Source of the DNA: Deltaproteobacteria bacterium
GTDB taxonomy: Bacteria; Desulfobacterota; Syntrophia; Syntrophales; Smithellaceae
Length of the DNA stretch: 36,285 nt
Direction of reading: 5' to 3'
Assembly (NCBI GenBank): GCA_025361065.1
Contig: JANYAY010000136.1
Span: 1-36,285 of the forward strand
In this document: positions 8,971-17,551 of the stretch, piece by piece
Position numbering within the stretch: the first letter of the stretch is position 1
Layout of the letters: each line of letters opens with the position of its first letter
Notes under the pieces: generated by a model
Databases searched by the model: none
The model's input: the letters and a program-made list of their open reading frames with translations, nothing else
Told to the model about the DNA's origin: nothing
Translations under genes and position numbers: made by a program

Positions 8971-10083
8971 TTAAGGCAGAAGAACTGCCTCGACTCTGTT
9001 TGGGCTTATTTCTAAAACTTTTATTTTTTTATTTTTTACTGTTATCTGAGCAACATCGTGAGCAACGGCATCGGCATCACCTTCAATTTCCAGATCCAGC
9101 TCCACCTTGCCGCGTGAATAATAGCGCTGATTCGCTGCTTTAAATCCTTTAACTTCTTCCGCCAGCAATGATTTAAATTCCTGCAGATCGGAATAGGAAG
9201 TAAGCCCGCTTACCACTAATTTTACTGTAGCGGTATTTGCTAATTCCTTAGACCAATTTTCCAGAACATTATCAACTAAAGTACGGGCCAGTTTCCTGGC
9301 TACCTCGTCAGTTAATGCTTTAAAATCACCTTTCATGCCGGGAGCAGCTTTCTGTTCGGCATCGGTCGTTATTATACCGCCGGTATCGCCATTGATAATT
9401 TTGCCCGATATAACAACCTTGTTATGGTTCATTTCCACGTCATTGATCTTAAAAGGGTTGCTCACGGCCTCAACGGTATTCACAATGATAATTTCCGCCC
9501 CGTAACGATGGGCAATGCCGGAAAGTGCTTTTTGCTCGGCAGCATCCTGCAGTCGTTCATAGTCTTTGTTTTTCTTAATTGTCTGAGCGTCAACTAATCT
9601 GAAACCCTGGGCAATAAAATATTTGGACATTGCCGCTTCGGCAACAGCATCTCTGCTGGTCGTCCCTGTAAAGATCAACATTACTCTAGGCTTGGATTTG
9701 CGCACCATAATCAAGTTGATTGCAGTCATTTGATCGCGCAGTTTTCCCGCACTGATTTCCGCCTCAATTTCCACCTCATAGTTATCACCGGTCCTTTTTT
9801 CGGAAATTATCTTATAAGAACTGATAAAGCCTTGAGATTCGGAAAGGATCCGGTCCATTTTCACTTGATAATTTTCTACATTGGTGGCACTGGTAATCAT
9901 GACTCCGACGGCTTTTTCCACAGCGTTACGCTGAGCTTCGCTGAGAGCTTTGCTCCGGGCAATGTCAATAAAATTTTTCGAAATGGTGGACATGCCTTTA
10001 GCCCGAATTTTTTGTTGGGCATAAACCGGCGTAATGGAAACAGCGAAAAAAACGAGGGCGAGGAAAATAACGGCTCTTTTCAT
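8971..10083 (-). CDS. FlgT-like exported protein, first gene of the envelope operon
   Basis: A 370-residue protein with a signal peptide (cleavage after about residue 22, VYA). Residues about 28-115 match the pattern of the FlgT N-terminal/LPP20 fold: an IDIARSKALSEAQRNAVEKAVGV helix-strand segment, then ISEKRTGDNYEVEIEAEIS. The middle part (PRVMLIF, EAAMSKYFIAQGFRLVD, YGAEIIIVNTVEA) resembles the FlgT middle or TolB-N-like domain. The C-terminal part (TVKLVVSGLTSYSDLQEFKSLLAEEV, KVELDLEIEGDADAVAHDVA) looks like a small alpha/beta domain. In Vibrio, FlgT forms the H-ring with FlgO and FlgP, but no flagellar gene is in this window and CsgG-like partners follow instead. The start has GAAGGTG five bases upstream. 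It is the promoter-proximal gene; I found no convincing sigma-70 promoter before it. Confidence 0.8.
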   Translation of the reverse strand: MKRAVIFLALVFFAVSITPVYAQQKIRAKGMSTISKNFIDIARSKALSEAQRNAVEKAVGVMITSATNVENYQVKMDRILSESQGFISSYKIISEKRTGDNYEVEIEAEISAGKLRDQMTAINLIMVRKSKPRVMLIFTGTTSRDAVAEAAMSKYFIAQGFRLVDAQTIKKNKDYERLQDAAEQKALSGIAHRYGAEIIIVNTVEAVSNPFKINDVEMNHNKVVISGKIINGDTGGIITTDAEQKAAPGMKGDFKALTDEVARKLARTLVDNVLENWSKELANTATVKLVVSGLTSYSDLQEFKSLLAEEVKGFKAANQRYYSRGKVELDLEIEGDADAVAHDVAQITVKNKKIKVLEISPNRVEAVLLP

Positions 10084-10174
10084 AAAAACACCTTCGAAAA
10101 CTTCCGTAATTGTTTTATCGGACCAAAACGAACATTTTGTTATTCTTAAATATGCAGTCAGGTAATTAATTTTG

Positions 10175-10270
10175 AATCAACCACCTCGCAGCAAGCTGTC
10201 GAGGTATGAAATGAACGTCATTATATCGCAGCAAGCTGTGTGGAATTAACGCTCGTCCCGCGTGAGCGGG
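10175..10270 (+). repeat. 96-bp dispersed repeat, copy 1
   Basis: This segment aligns without gaps to 34922-35017 with 8 differences in 96 positions by hand count. Inside it TCGCAGCAAGCTG occurs twice, at 10186 and 10226, 40 bases apart. It ends in a small hairpin, CCCGC-GTGA-GCGGG (10257-10270). It lies in the intergenic region 10084-10441 between the envelope operon and queD. I see no other gene-like feature in that region. Confidence 0.85.
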
Positions 10271-10441
10271 ATTAAATTTACCCATAAATCGGCGCTGTTA
10301 AAGATATACTTAAATTGTCTTACAGTGTCAAGACGAAATAAACCACTGTTGCGGCAATGACAGTCCGTCACATTCCCCGGTTTAGCTCCAAATTCGCCTT
10401 TTTGAATTTATAAAGTTCGACCAATGGTGTGGCTTGGAGAA

Positions 10442-10804
10442 TTATTCCTTTTTACCTTCATAAATGCAGCCCGACTCCGGGCTTTCCCGAACAATTATTT
10501 TACTTAATTGCGGCAGTGCCGGGTGCAGGCGCTGCCAGAGCCATACGGCTAAATTTTCCGATGTTGGATTGCTGAGGCCTTCAATATCATTCAGGTATTT
10601 ATGATCAAGTTGGTCATGCAGCGGTTGAAAGGCTTTGGCAATGTCCGCAAAATCTATTACCCAGCCCAATTTTGAATCGACCGGACCGCTTATATGTATT
10701 TCGATGCGGAAAGAATGGCCGTGCAGATTTGCGCACTTATGTCCCGACGGCACATTAGGCAGGCGATGCGCCGCATCTATATGAAACACTTTGAAAATCT
10801 CCAT
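10442..10804 (-). CDS. queD: 6-carboxytetrahydropterin synthase QueD
   Basis: A 120-residue PTPS-family enzyme, normal length for QueD. It converts 7,8-dihydroneopterin triphosphate to 6-carboxy-5,6,7,8-tetrahydropterin, the second step of 7-deazaguanine (queuosine precursor) synthesis. Zinc ligands His13, His28 and His30 are present (AAHRL, LHGH), as are catalytic Cys24 and His68 (LDHKYLND) and the pterin-anchoring Glu107 (VRESPES). It is the last gene of the que cluster and starts nine bases after the queE stop, so the two are almost certainly translated from one message. The product is cytoplasmic. Confidence 0.95.
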   Translation of the reverse strand: MEIFKVFHIDAAHRLPNVPSGHKCANLHGHSFRIEIHISGPVDSKLGWVIDFADIAKAFQPLHDQLDHKYLNDIEGLSNPTSENLAVWLWQRLHPALPQLSKIIVRESPESGCIYEGKKE

Positions 10805-10813
10805 TGAAACTCC

Positions 10814-11455
10814 CTACTTTATCTTTAAAATTTTATGCATCTGCAAACCCAACCTCCATTGCGGATGGGCAAGCACGTAATCCACGGTTAATCTCCTGTC
10901 TTTTTCCGGATCATTGCCATCCAGCGGCTGTAAAAAAAAATGCTGGAAATCCAAAAGTGTAAACGCTTCTGGATTGGCGCCTGTTTGAGGGAAAACCAAC
11001 TTTAATTCCTGTCCGGAGTGAACGGCCATTTCAGTTCCGGTTTTCGGACTGACACAAAGCCAATCGATTCCTGCCGGCGGCAAAATAGTGCCGTTGGTCT
11101 CGACAGCGATAAAAAAGTTTTCCTTATGAAATGCCTCAACCAGTGCGGAATCCAGCTGCAAAAGCGGTTCACCACCGGTGCAGACGACAAAAGGCTGAAT
11201 AGATGCATTTTCCCTAAACGGCCATAATCGGGCAACTCTTCTTACGAGCTCCGAGGCTTTTGTAAATTTTCCGCCTTCCGGCCCGTCAGTGCCCGTAAAG
11301 TCGGTATCGCAAAATTGACAGACGGCATTAGGGCGATCAGCCTCTTTACCCGACCATAAATTGCATCCGGCAAAGCGGCAGAAAACGGCAGGCCGCCCGG
11401 CATGAAAACCTTCTCCCTGCAAAGAATAAAATATTTCCTTGACTGAATAACTCAA
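10814..11455 (-). CDS. queE: 7-carboxy-7-deazaguanine synthase QueE
   Basis: A 213-residue radical-SAM enzyme that rearranges 6-carboxytetrahydropterin to 7-carboxy-7-deazaguanine. The N-terminus has the expected EIFYSLQGEG. The 4Fe-4S cluster motif is the expanded form, C31-X14-C46-X2-C49, known from the Burkholderia multivorans type of QueE and unlike the classic CX3CX2C. TGGEPLLQ, the SAM-binding GGEP motif, follows. It lies between queC and queD, with a 9-base gap to queD but a 191-base gap to queC that contains a strong hairpin. The protein is complete, with no disrupted motif. Confidence 0.95.
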   Translation of the reverse strand: MSYSVKEIFYSLQGEGFHAGRPAVFCRFAGCNLWSGKEADRPNAVCQFCDTDFTGTDGPEGGKFTKASELVRRVARLWPFRENASIQPFVVCTGGEPLLQLDSALVEAFHKENFFIAVETNGTILPPAGIDWLCVSPKTGTEMAVHSGQELKLVFPQTGANPEAFTLLDFQHFFLQPLDGNDPEKDRRLTVDYVLAHPQWRLGLQMHKILKIK

Positions 11456-11646
11456 CGCAAACTCCGTTTATAACAAATCGCACTCGCAGCCTAACTTTGT
11501 TGGCACAGCCTGCCCCGGCGCACGCCGGGGTCGTCGGCTTCCTCAGCGTATGTGCAACGCGTGACCTCTAGTAAACTTCAGGTTCTCAGGTTATACGCCT
11601 GCGGAGCCTCCTCCTTGCCGCGTTATGCTTTGAATGCAACATGGTA
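11456..11646. other. Structured spacer between queC and queE
   Basis: This 191-base gap interrupts an otherwise tight que cluster. It contains a near-perfect GC hairpin at 11513-11530 (CCCCGGC-GCAC-GCCGGGG) with no T-run after it on either strand, and a second GC-rich stretch near 11600. No open frame or known riboswitch consensus is recognisable. It may be another dispersed repeat or an untranslated structured RNA segment. Confidence 0.4.
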
Positions 11647-12348
11647 TTACGAAAAAATTTTATAGACCGTAGGGTCCGGAATGCCCGCTTCTTTAAAGCC
11701 CTTCATACGCAGCAGACAGGAGTCACATCTACCGCATGCCTCACCTGTATCCGCGGGATCATAGCAACTGTGCGTTAGGCCGAAATCCACACCCAGATCC
11801 AAACCCTGCTGAATGATTTGCGCCTTTGTGAGATCGATTAACGGTGTATGAATCTTTAACCTTTGCTTGCCTTCCACCGAGGCTTTGGTCGCCAGATTGG
11901 CCATCCGTTCATAAGCGGCAATATATTCGGGCCGGCAATCGGGATAACCGCTGTAGTCCAGAGCATTCACACCAATAAAGATATCGTCGGATTCCAACAC
12001 TTCCGCCCAGGCCAGGGCAAAAGAAAGAAAAATGGTATTGCGCGCGGGAACGTAAGTGATGGGGATATCCGTGGCCATCTCTTCGATGCTCCTCATTTTG
12101 GGGACGGCAATATCATCCGTCAGGGCGGAATTCCCGAAAAGGCGAAGATCGATATCGAGTGTTATATGCCGGACAACTCCGCAGTGTGCGGCTATCCTCC
12201 CTGCCGCCTGCAGTTCAATCTTGTGACGCTGACCATAGTAAAAGCTTAGGCCATAGAGATCAAAACCCATCTTCCCGGCGATATACAGAGACGTTGCGGA
12301 ATCTATGCCTCCGCTTAATAAAACAACAGCTTTTCTTTTAGTCTTCAT
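11647..12348 (-). CDS. queC: 7-cyano-7-deazaguanine synthase QueC
   Basis: A 233-residue ATP-dependent enzyme that turns 7-carboxy-7-deazaguanine into preQ0. The N-terminal PP-loop SGGIDS (residues 12-17) binds ATP. YYGQRH follows, and the C-terminal zinc site is C-X9-C-X2-C-X2-C in the segment starting HSCYDP. The frame is open to a TTG at 12360, but the ATG at 12348 gives the family-typical start, with the SGG motif about ten residues in. Neither start has a clear ribosome-binding site. It lies 35 bases after the TatD-family gene, and queE and queD follow. QueF and the tRNA-modifying Tgt and QueA are not in this window. Confidence 0.93.
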   Translation of the reverse strand: MKTKRKAVVLLSGGIDSATSLYIAGKMGFDLYGLSFYYGQRHKIELQAAGRIAAHCGVVRHITLDIDLRLFGNSALTDDIAVPKMRSIEEMATDIPITYVPARNTIFLSFALAWAEVLESDDIFIGVNALDYSGYPDCRPEYIAAYERMANLATKASVEGKQRLKIHTPLIDLTKAQIIQQGLDLGVDFGLTHSCYDPADTGEACGRCDSCLLRMKGFKEAGIPDPTVYKIFS

Positions 12349-12383
12349 TAGTTTGGCCAATCATTAAATTATGAAAATATATA

Positions 12384-13160
12384 CTATTTATTGGGGGGAA
12401 CTTCAATATGGAAGAGGTTAAGAGTATTTTGAGCGGTAACTGCGGCGACTTCTTCCCATGATAGTCCTTTGATTTCGGCTACTTTTTTAACGGTGTGAAC
12501 AATATAAGCCGGTTCATTCCTTTTTCCCCGGTAAGGATTCGGTGTAAGATATGGGCAGTCCGTTTCCAGCAACAACGAAGAAAGGGGAACTTTCTTTACT
12601 ACATCCTGAATTGTTTTGGACTTGTCGAAAGTAACGACCCCGGGCACGGAAAGATAAAATCCCCAATCCAGGCATTGTTTAGCCATGGCATAGTCGCCGG
12701 AAAAACAATGAAAAACCCCGCTACGGATACCGGAGGCTTTAACCATTGCCAGCGATTGTTCATGAGCATCACGATCATGGATGATAACGGGCAGATGTAG
12801 TTCCCTGGCTAATTGGAGTTGTTCGCCGAATTTCTCTATTTGCTGTGCCTGCGGGGCAATATTACGAAAAAAATCCAGGCCGATTTCACCGTAAGCCACA
12901 ACTTTTTTCAGGCCCGCAAGTTCTTTGAGATCATCGTAAGTTTTGTTGCCGATTTTTCCCACATCATGGGGGTGAACACCGATTGTCGCATAAACATTTT
13001 CGTATTGAGCGGCCAGAGAAACAGCCTTAAGGCTGAACTGTAAATTTGTTCCCACTGTAACAATAAAATCAACACCTGCCGCCTGCGCACGCTCGATTAC
13101 TTCCCGGCGATCATCATTGAATTCTTTCATCTCCAAATGAGCGTGTGAATCAATCAGCAT
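12384..13160 (-). CDS. TatD-family metal-dependent hydrolase
   Basis: A 258-residue TIM-barrel hydrolase of the TatD/YcfH family, probably a cytoplasmic 3'-5' DNase or related phosphodiesterase. The metal ligands are in place: D-S-H6-A-H8 at the N-terminus, the Glu of GEIGLDF, the His of VIIHDRD and of FHCFSGD, and the Asp of LLETDCPYLTP. The C-terminal PYRGKRNEP is also family-typical. Length is normal. It starts six bases after a short upstream ORF and is followed 35 bases later by queC, so it is probably part of one minus-strand operon. The family is too uniform for me to choose among tatD, ycfH and yjjV. Confidence 0.92.
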   Translation of the reverse strand: MLIDSHAHLEMKEFNDDRREVIERAQAAGVDFIVTVGTNLQFSLKAVSLAAQYENVYATIGVHPHDVGKIGNKTYDDLKELAGLKKVVAYGEIGLDFFRNIAPQAQQIEKFGEQLQLARELHLPVIIHDRDAHEQSLAMVKASGIRSGVFHCFSGDYAMAKQCLDWGFYLSVPGVVTFDKSKTIQDVVKKVPLSSLLLETDCPYLTPNPYRGKRNEPAYIVHTVKKVAEIKGLSWEEVAAVTAQNTLNLFHIEVPPNK

Positions 13161-13166
13161 AGAGTA

Positions 13167-13334
13167 CTATTTTTCGCTATCGTCCAGATTAACTTCTTCG
13201 GCATTATCAGAAACATCGGGAAGTTTTTTCAATAAACCATGCAAATCCTTTTCATATATTTCCCCGGCTAACAGTTTGCGGGAAATAATTCTCCTATCCG
13301 TACTCAACAATTCTACATTAACTTTTTTCCCCAT
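13167..13334 (-). CDS. Small uncharacterised protein upstream of the TatD-family gene
   Basis: A 55-residue protein when started at the ATG at 13334, which has AAAGGAG about ten bases upstream. The frame extends ten codons further without a ribosome-binding site. It is charged, has no membrane segment, and ends in an acidic tail (NAEEVNLDDSEK). I do not recognise a family. It lies six bases before the TatD-family start and is probably the first gene of the tatD-que transcript. Confidence 0.6.
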   Translation of the reverse strand: MGKKVNVELLSTDRRIISRKLLAGEIYEKDLHGLLKKLPDVSDNAEEVNLDDSEK

Positions 13335-13880
13335 TATATTTTTTCTCCTTTCCTGAAAAACCAATATATCTTTAAAAAAATACTCAAATTCGGCAGTCTT
13401 CAGATGAATATTGTAAAATAATTAACCACTGCCTGATATTCCACACAATGCGTTTTTCAGATTTATCAACAGTCTGCTGCGGAGTACTAATATATTTTAT
13501 TAACTTAAGCAAGGACGAAGAGCGATACTCGTCACTTTCAATAATCAATTGATTGAGCAAGATTCATTGGCGTAAGTAAACCTTTCCCCGGAACATTGTT
13601 TACAGGAATCATCACCTTCATAATCATCATTATTTACTTGCTTGTTTCCTCATCATCACGAAATTTCCCAGTGATAAGTATGATTTTCATATCAATTAAA
13701 TAAAAAGTTTCTTCTTTCCGTCTTTTAATGTAATTAAGATAAAAAAGCGAGGCAGTCACGGAAGGCGAAATTATGCGAAAATAGCGGGATCATATTGCCA
13801 TTCATTTTGGCGGCAATCATGATATAACTAAATTTATTTATTAATGAACATTAATTATAGATTTTTCTATTGAGATAACC
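13335..13880. other. Divergent intergenic region with an imperfect dyad
   Basis: This 546-base, AT-rich region separates the minus-strand tatD-que cluster from the plus-strand TPR gene, so promoters for both are expected here. I found no sigma-70 promoter with both boxes at proper spacing. An imperfect inverted repeat lies at about 13789-13821, with ATTGCC and GGCAAT cores and flanking ATCAT/ATGAT; it may be an operator. No open frame of note was seen. Confidence 0.4.
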
Positions 13881-14621
13881 ATGGAAACAACGGTTCATAA
13901 AACACCGCCCTCAGCGGCTGAAATTATGCGGAAACTTGATGAAAGCAAAAAGCATCTGCGGCTGAGCAACATTTTTTCCTGCATTGTTAGTTTCCGGGAA
14001 ATCCTTGATACTTTTGTGAAGGCAACACATATTACTGAAAGCGACAGAGGACTAGTGGCCGCCGCTCTGAACGAATTTCAGCAAAAGCTCGCCGACTCCC
14101 ATCAGTTCAGAGATCTTTATGGAGCAGTTACTTTCCGCGATAACGACTTCCTCACTTCTTATGAATTTATCGGACAATTAATCCAAATAAAGGAAGATGA
14201 AATTGCCGGCGTTTTAATCGGCAAAGAAGTCGGCCAAAGTTTGAGTCTTGATGATTTGGGTCAAGAAGAACGGCAAAAAACATTGATGATGGTTTCTTTA
14301 GTGGAAAGAGGAGAGCAAATGGTATTGCGGCAGCTGATTTCCGAGAATGATGAATTGGCGTCGTTAGTGCTTGCTTACTATAACGATACTGGAATCAACA
14401 TGCGTGCGGCAGGAGATATAAATAAAGCAATTCAGGAATACAAAAAGGCTCTCTTCGTCTCACCCGATGACGAGCATCTTTTCTACAACCTGGCACGCGC
14501 TTATATGGAAATCGGCAATCGGGAAAAAGCCCTGGAAAGTATTCATCTGGCTCTGACGATTAATCCCGAATTTACGGAAGCGCTGAAATTACAAAACTAC
14601 ATCAACCAATGGGCACCCTGA
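13881..14621 (+). CDS. Cytoplasmic TPR protein of unknown function
   Basis: A 246-residue soluble protein without signal peptide. The first 150 residues are helical and not recognised. Residues about 170-240 are two tetratricopeptide units: INMRAAGDINKAIQEYKKAL followed by SPDDE, and NLARAYMEIGNREKALESIHLAL followed by NPEF. TPR units mediate protein contacts, so a scaffold or adaptor role is likely. The ATG at 13881 has no strong ribosome-binding site. The gene is alone on the plus strand and convergent with the ABC permease genes 36 bases downstream, with no clear terminator between. Confidence 0.75.
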   Translation: METTVHKTPPSAAEIMRKLDESKKHLRLSNIFSCIVSFREILDTFVKATHITESDRGLVAAALNEFQQKLADSHQFRDLYGAVTFRDNDFLTSYEFIGQLIQIKEDEIAGVLIGKEVGQSLSLDDLGQEERQKTLMMVSLVERGEQMVLRQLISENDELASLVLAYYNDTGINMRAAGDINKAIQEYKKALFVSPDDEHLFYNLARAYMEIGNREKALESIHLALTINPEFTEALKLQNYINQWAP

Positions 14622-14657
14622 TCATTAAATAATTCTTTAATCTAATTCGATTTGGTT

Positions 14658-15485
14658 TCACTTTTTCAGGCGCGGATCAAGTGAATCACGAATGCCTTCT
14701 CCTAAAAGATTATAACCGACAACTGTTATCAGAATTGCCAGTCCGGGATAAAGAGAAAGCCACCAGGCAATATCAATATTGTCTTTACCGGCGGTTAATA
14801 TATTGCCCCAGCTGGGTGTAGGCGGCTGAACACCAATTCCTAAAAAGCTTAAAGCCGATTCGGTTAGAATAGCCCCGGCTATTCCCAGCGTGGCCGCAAC
14901 TAATATCGAGGCCATTGCATTAGGAAGGATATGCACAAAAATAATCCGCAAATCACCGGCGCCAATTACCCTTGCCGCCTGGACAAAATCTCTTTCTCTC
15001 AAAGAAATGAAATCTGCACGTACCAGCCTTGTCACGCCCATCCACCCGGTCAAACCAATAATGATCATAATATTCCAAATTGACGGTTCCAAAAAAGCAA
15101 TCACCGCCAGAATTAAAAAGAAAGTGGGAAAGCAAAGCATAACATCTACAAAACGCATAATCACTGCATCTATCCAGCCGCCATAATAGCCCGCAATTGC
15201 TCCTAATAATGTGCCGATAATAATGGCGACACCCGTTGCCACAAAACCGACCTTCAGAGAAATCCGCGCACCCCAAATCATTCGGGAAAGAACATCACGC
15301 CCTAACTGATCCGTCCCGAACAAATGATTCAGCGATGGCGACAGCAGCACATTTTTCAAATCAATTTGCCCCGGATCATAAGGAGCAAACAATGGCGCAA
15401 AAATTGAAACAAGAAACAGCAGCAAGACAATTGCGCTGCCGGTAAGCGCCAATTTGTTCTTATAAAATGTTTCCCAGAAGTTCAT
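14658..15485 (-). CDS. Peptide/nickel-type ABC transporter permease (DppC/OppC family)
   Basis: A 275-residue inner-membrane permease of the OppC/DppC family. The family N-terminal segment is present (FAPYDP, HLFGTDQLGRDVLSRMIWGARISL). About six hydrophobic helices follow, and the cytoplasmic EAA loop is VQAARVIGAGDLRIIFVHILPN, which contacts the ATPase. The C-terminus has the typical SFLGIGVQPPTPSWG and DPRLKK. It pairs with the OppB-type permease just upstream, from which it is separated by a 183-base gap holding an inverted-repeat element. No binding protein or ATPase is encoded nearby, so the substrate (peptide, nickel or other) cannot be told. Confidence 0.9.
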   Translation of the reverse strand: MNFWETFYKNKLALTGSAIVLLLFLVSIFAPLFAPYDPGQIDLKNVLLSPSLNHLFGTDQLGRDVLSRMIWGARISLKVGFVATGVAIIIGTLLGAIAGYYGGWIDAVIMRFVDVMLCFPTFFLILAVIAFLEPSIWNIMIIIGLTGWMGVTRLVRADFISLRERDFVQAARVIGAGDLRIIFVHILPNAMASILVAATLGIAGAILTESALSFLGIGVQPPTPSWGNILTAGKDNIDIAWWLSLYPGLAILITVVGYNLLGEGIRDSLDPRLKK

Positions 15486-15544
15486 TTCCCTGATGCCTTT
15501 AGCAAATAATCAAACATTCAGCACATCTAATTTATCATCCCAAA

Positions 15545-15671
15545 TAGTGCTTTGTAAAAAGCCCCAGAGGCAAGGCGCACGAGTCTCGAGGAGTGAGACG
15601 TACTTTTTGCGTACGTCGCAGCGACGAGAGACGAAGTGCAACGAAGCATATGGGCTTTTTCCAAAGTACTA
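15545..15671 (-). repeat. Inverted-repeat element, copy 1 (MITE-like)
   Basis: The ends 15545-15564 and 15652-15671 are 20-bp inverted repeats with two mismatches (core AAAAAGCCC). Read on the minus strand, the interior matches the elements at 22848-22988 and 24566-24690 (CATATGC near the start, TACG on both sides of an A-rich centre, CTCACTCCTC later). Its right end overlaps the final bases and stop codon of the OppB-type gene. No coding capacity is visible. Confidence 0.8.
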
Positions 15672-16643
15672 ACTTATTCTAATTCTTGGGTCCGCCACTG
15701 CATAAGAAACGTCAGCAATTAAATTACCCACAAGAGTCAAAATTGCGCCGATGAGCAAAATACCCATTACCGTAGGATAATCGCGCGCCATCACTGCCAT
15801 ATAAAAAAGCTGTCCCATACCGGGAATCGCAAAGACCGTTTCAAAAATAACACTGCCGCCGATAAGGCCGGGAATGGACAACCCTAAGATCGTTATTGCC
15901 GGCAATAGGGCATTACGCAACGCATGCTTGTAAATAACATCTCTTTCACTCAAACCCTTGGCCCGGGCAGTCATTATATAATCCTGCCGGATAACTTCGA
16001 GCATATTGGCGCGCATATAGCGGGAGAGGCCGGCCAGTCCCCCAAAAGCAGAGATAAAAACCGGCAGCACCAAATGTCTGGCTAAATCAACGAATTGTCC
16101 CCACGCAGTTAAATATTCATAGTTCAGCGAACGTAAACCGGAGATAGGCAACCACGCCAGATGAATTCCAAAAAAAATCATCAAAAGCAAAGCCAGCCAG
16201 AATGTAGGAATGGCAAAACCGATAAAGACAAAAACCCCTGTCATCTTGTCAAAAAGCGAATCCTGATGCACGGCGGATAAAACTCCAATGGGGATGGCAA
16301 TGGCAATGATAATCAGCAGTGACAAGAATTCCAGAAGGATGGTAATAGGAATACGTTCCATTATTTTTGCGGTAACCGGCCGGTGATCACTAGCAAAAGA
16401 AATTCCTAAATTTCCCCGGCCGAGCTTTTTGAGCCATGACCAGTATTGCTGGTGAATCGGCTTGTCGAGTTCATACAAAGTCTTCAGCCGCTCTTTCATT
16501 TCCACCGAAGATTTAGGATTCATCTGAGTTTCCAAATCAACAGGCGATCCCGGCGCCAGACGCATGACAAAAAAACAAATGACTGTAATCCCCGCGAGCA
16601 GGGGAATCATAAAGAAAATTCTTTTTAGAATATATTTCAGCAA
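15669..16643 (-). CDS. Peptide/nickel-type ABC transporter permease (DppB/OppB family)
   Basis: A 324-residue inner-membrane permease. The first transmembrane helix begins at once ([16 protein letters not shown]), followed by the family-typical [11 protein letters not shown]. Further hydrophobic helices and the EAA loop ([24 protein letters not shown]) follow, then [22 protein letters not shown] and a DPRIR end. The start is TTG at 16643 with AGGTG about ten bases upstream. The last codons lie within the right end of an inverted-repeat element. It forms the membrane channel with the OppC-type partner. Binding protein and ATPase genes must be elsewhere, or the transporter may be borrowing ATPases. 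Confidence 0.9.
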   Translation of the reverse strand: MLKYILKRIFFMIPLLAGITVICFFVMRLAPGSPVDLETQMNPKSSVEMKERLKTLYELDKPIHQQYWSWLKKLGRGNLGISFASDHRPVTAKIMERIPITILLEFLSLLIIIAIAIPIGVLSAVHQDSLFDKMTGVFVFIGFAIPTFWLALLLMIFFGIHLAWLPISGLRSLNYEYLTAWGQFVDLARHLVLPVFISAFGGLAGLSRYMRANMLEVIRQDYIMTARAKGLSERDVIYKHALRNALLPAITILGLSIPGLIGGSVIFETVFAIPGMGQLFYMAVMARDYPTVMGILLIGAILTLVGNLIADVSYAVADPRIRIS

Positions 16644-16711
16644 GTTATTTCTTCACCTGTCTTAGATATTTTTTTACCCGGAGATGTTTTTTGGCATTTT
16701 TCATCCTCTAT

Positions 16712-16766
16712 TCTTCAGCCATCACCGACATACGCCGGTCTTCGAGCCTTCAGCCTTTAGCCTTCT
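16712..16766 (-). repeat. CTTCAG-family repeat, copy overlapping the isomerase stop codon
   Basis: Its reverse complement contains AAGGCTGAAGGC, then CGAAGACCGGCGTATG and CGGT, and matches the unit at 20160-20200 almost exactly. The minus-strand isomerase-like gene ends inside it: its last two codons and TAA (GAAGGCTAA) are repeat sequence. Confidence 0.7.
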
Positions 16767-17551
16767 TTCTTCCAAATCCCCATCTTTTTAATATTGTCCA
16801 GTGACTGCCAGAGATCATCCCGATTATGAGCCTCCAGCGTTATCAGCGGTCGGGCTTCTATATCCTGTAATCTTTGAAAAAGCTCGGCAAAAGGAAAAGT
16901 GCCATTTCCTACAGGGAGATGTTCATCAAACTTCCCGTGGTTGTCATGCAAATGCAAATGACCTAAATATTTCCCCAGTTCGTCAAACCAGATACCGAGG
17001 GGGACACGGGCAAATACATTGAAATGCCCGGTATCAAAACAAAAACAGATACGATCCGAATTAAGAAGTTCAAAAAGACGGCGCAAAACAGACGGCTCTC
17101 TTTCATAAACATTTTCCAGCGCAATTTTAGTTCCTGATTCCCCGATCAGCCCAATTAATTCCACCCATGTCGCCATACTGTTCTCCAGCCATTCTTCATC
17201 ACAGGATACATAGTAGCGACTATCGTAAGCAGGGTGACAGACAATCCTTAGTGGATGGAAATAAGGAACAAGATCAAATACCTGTTTCAATCTATCGATG
17301 CTTACCTGACGAATTTTATTATCCAGAGCTCCGGGGCGCAAATCCATAAACGGGGCATGGAAGGTAACTTTGATACCGGAACTGATTAGAAGTTCTGCCG
17401 TTTGCCGACACTGCTTCTCATCTAATTTATTGAGCGCATAATGGCTGAAATAAATTTCCAGGTTCATTTTCTTTTGCAGAACCATTTCCTGATACTCAGG
17501 CAGATGATCAAAAGGCATGTGTACGTGCACATTTTTTAAAATATCTTGCAT
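16757..17551 (-). CDS. Sugar phosphate isomerase/epimerase-like TIM-barrel protein
   Basis: A 264-residue protein of the xylose isomerase-like/AP endonuclease 2 superfamily. Metal-ligand style motifs appear in barrel order: TFHAPFMDL, RIVCHPAYD, the Glu of IALENVYE, the Asp-His of CFDTGHFNVF, HLHLHDNHGKFDEHLPVGNG, and the final Glu of TLEAHN. These fit a divalent-metal site used by sugar isomerases, epimerases and endonuclease IV alike. The length is slightly short for endonuclease IV, and the HDNHGKFDEHLPVGNG motif favours the sugar phosphate isomerase/epimerase branch. The substrate is unknown. The stop codon falls inside a CTTCAG-family repeat, so the last two residues may be repeat-derived. 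It lies upstream of the permease genes with a gap of about 110 bases. Confidence 0.82.
   Translation of the reverse strand: MQDILKNVHVHMPFDHLPEYQEMVLQKKMNLEIYFSHYALNKLDEKQCRQTAELLISSGIKVTFHAPFMDLRPGALDNKIRQVSIDRLKQVFDLVPYFHPLRIVCHPAYDSRYYVSCDEEWLENSMATWVELIGLIGESGTKIALENVYEREPSVLRRLFELLNSDRICFCFDTGHFNVFARVPLGIWFDELGKYLGHLHLHDNHGKFDEHLPVGNGTFPFAELFQRLQDIEARPLITLEAHNRDDLWQSLDNIKKMGIWKKEG

Noticed and set aside
10257-10270. Hairpin as terminator of the region before queD
   Set aside because: It is part of the dispersed 96-bp repeat, has a short stem and no proper T-run, and the other copy lies in the middle of an apparent operon.
10175-10270. CRISPR-like array from the repeated TCGCAGCAAGCTG units
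   Set aside because: Only two short units occur 40 bases apart, the whole segment recurs as one unit elsewhere, and no cas genes are present.
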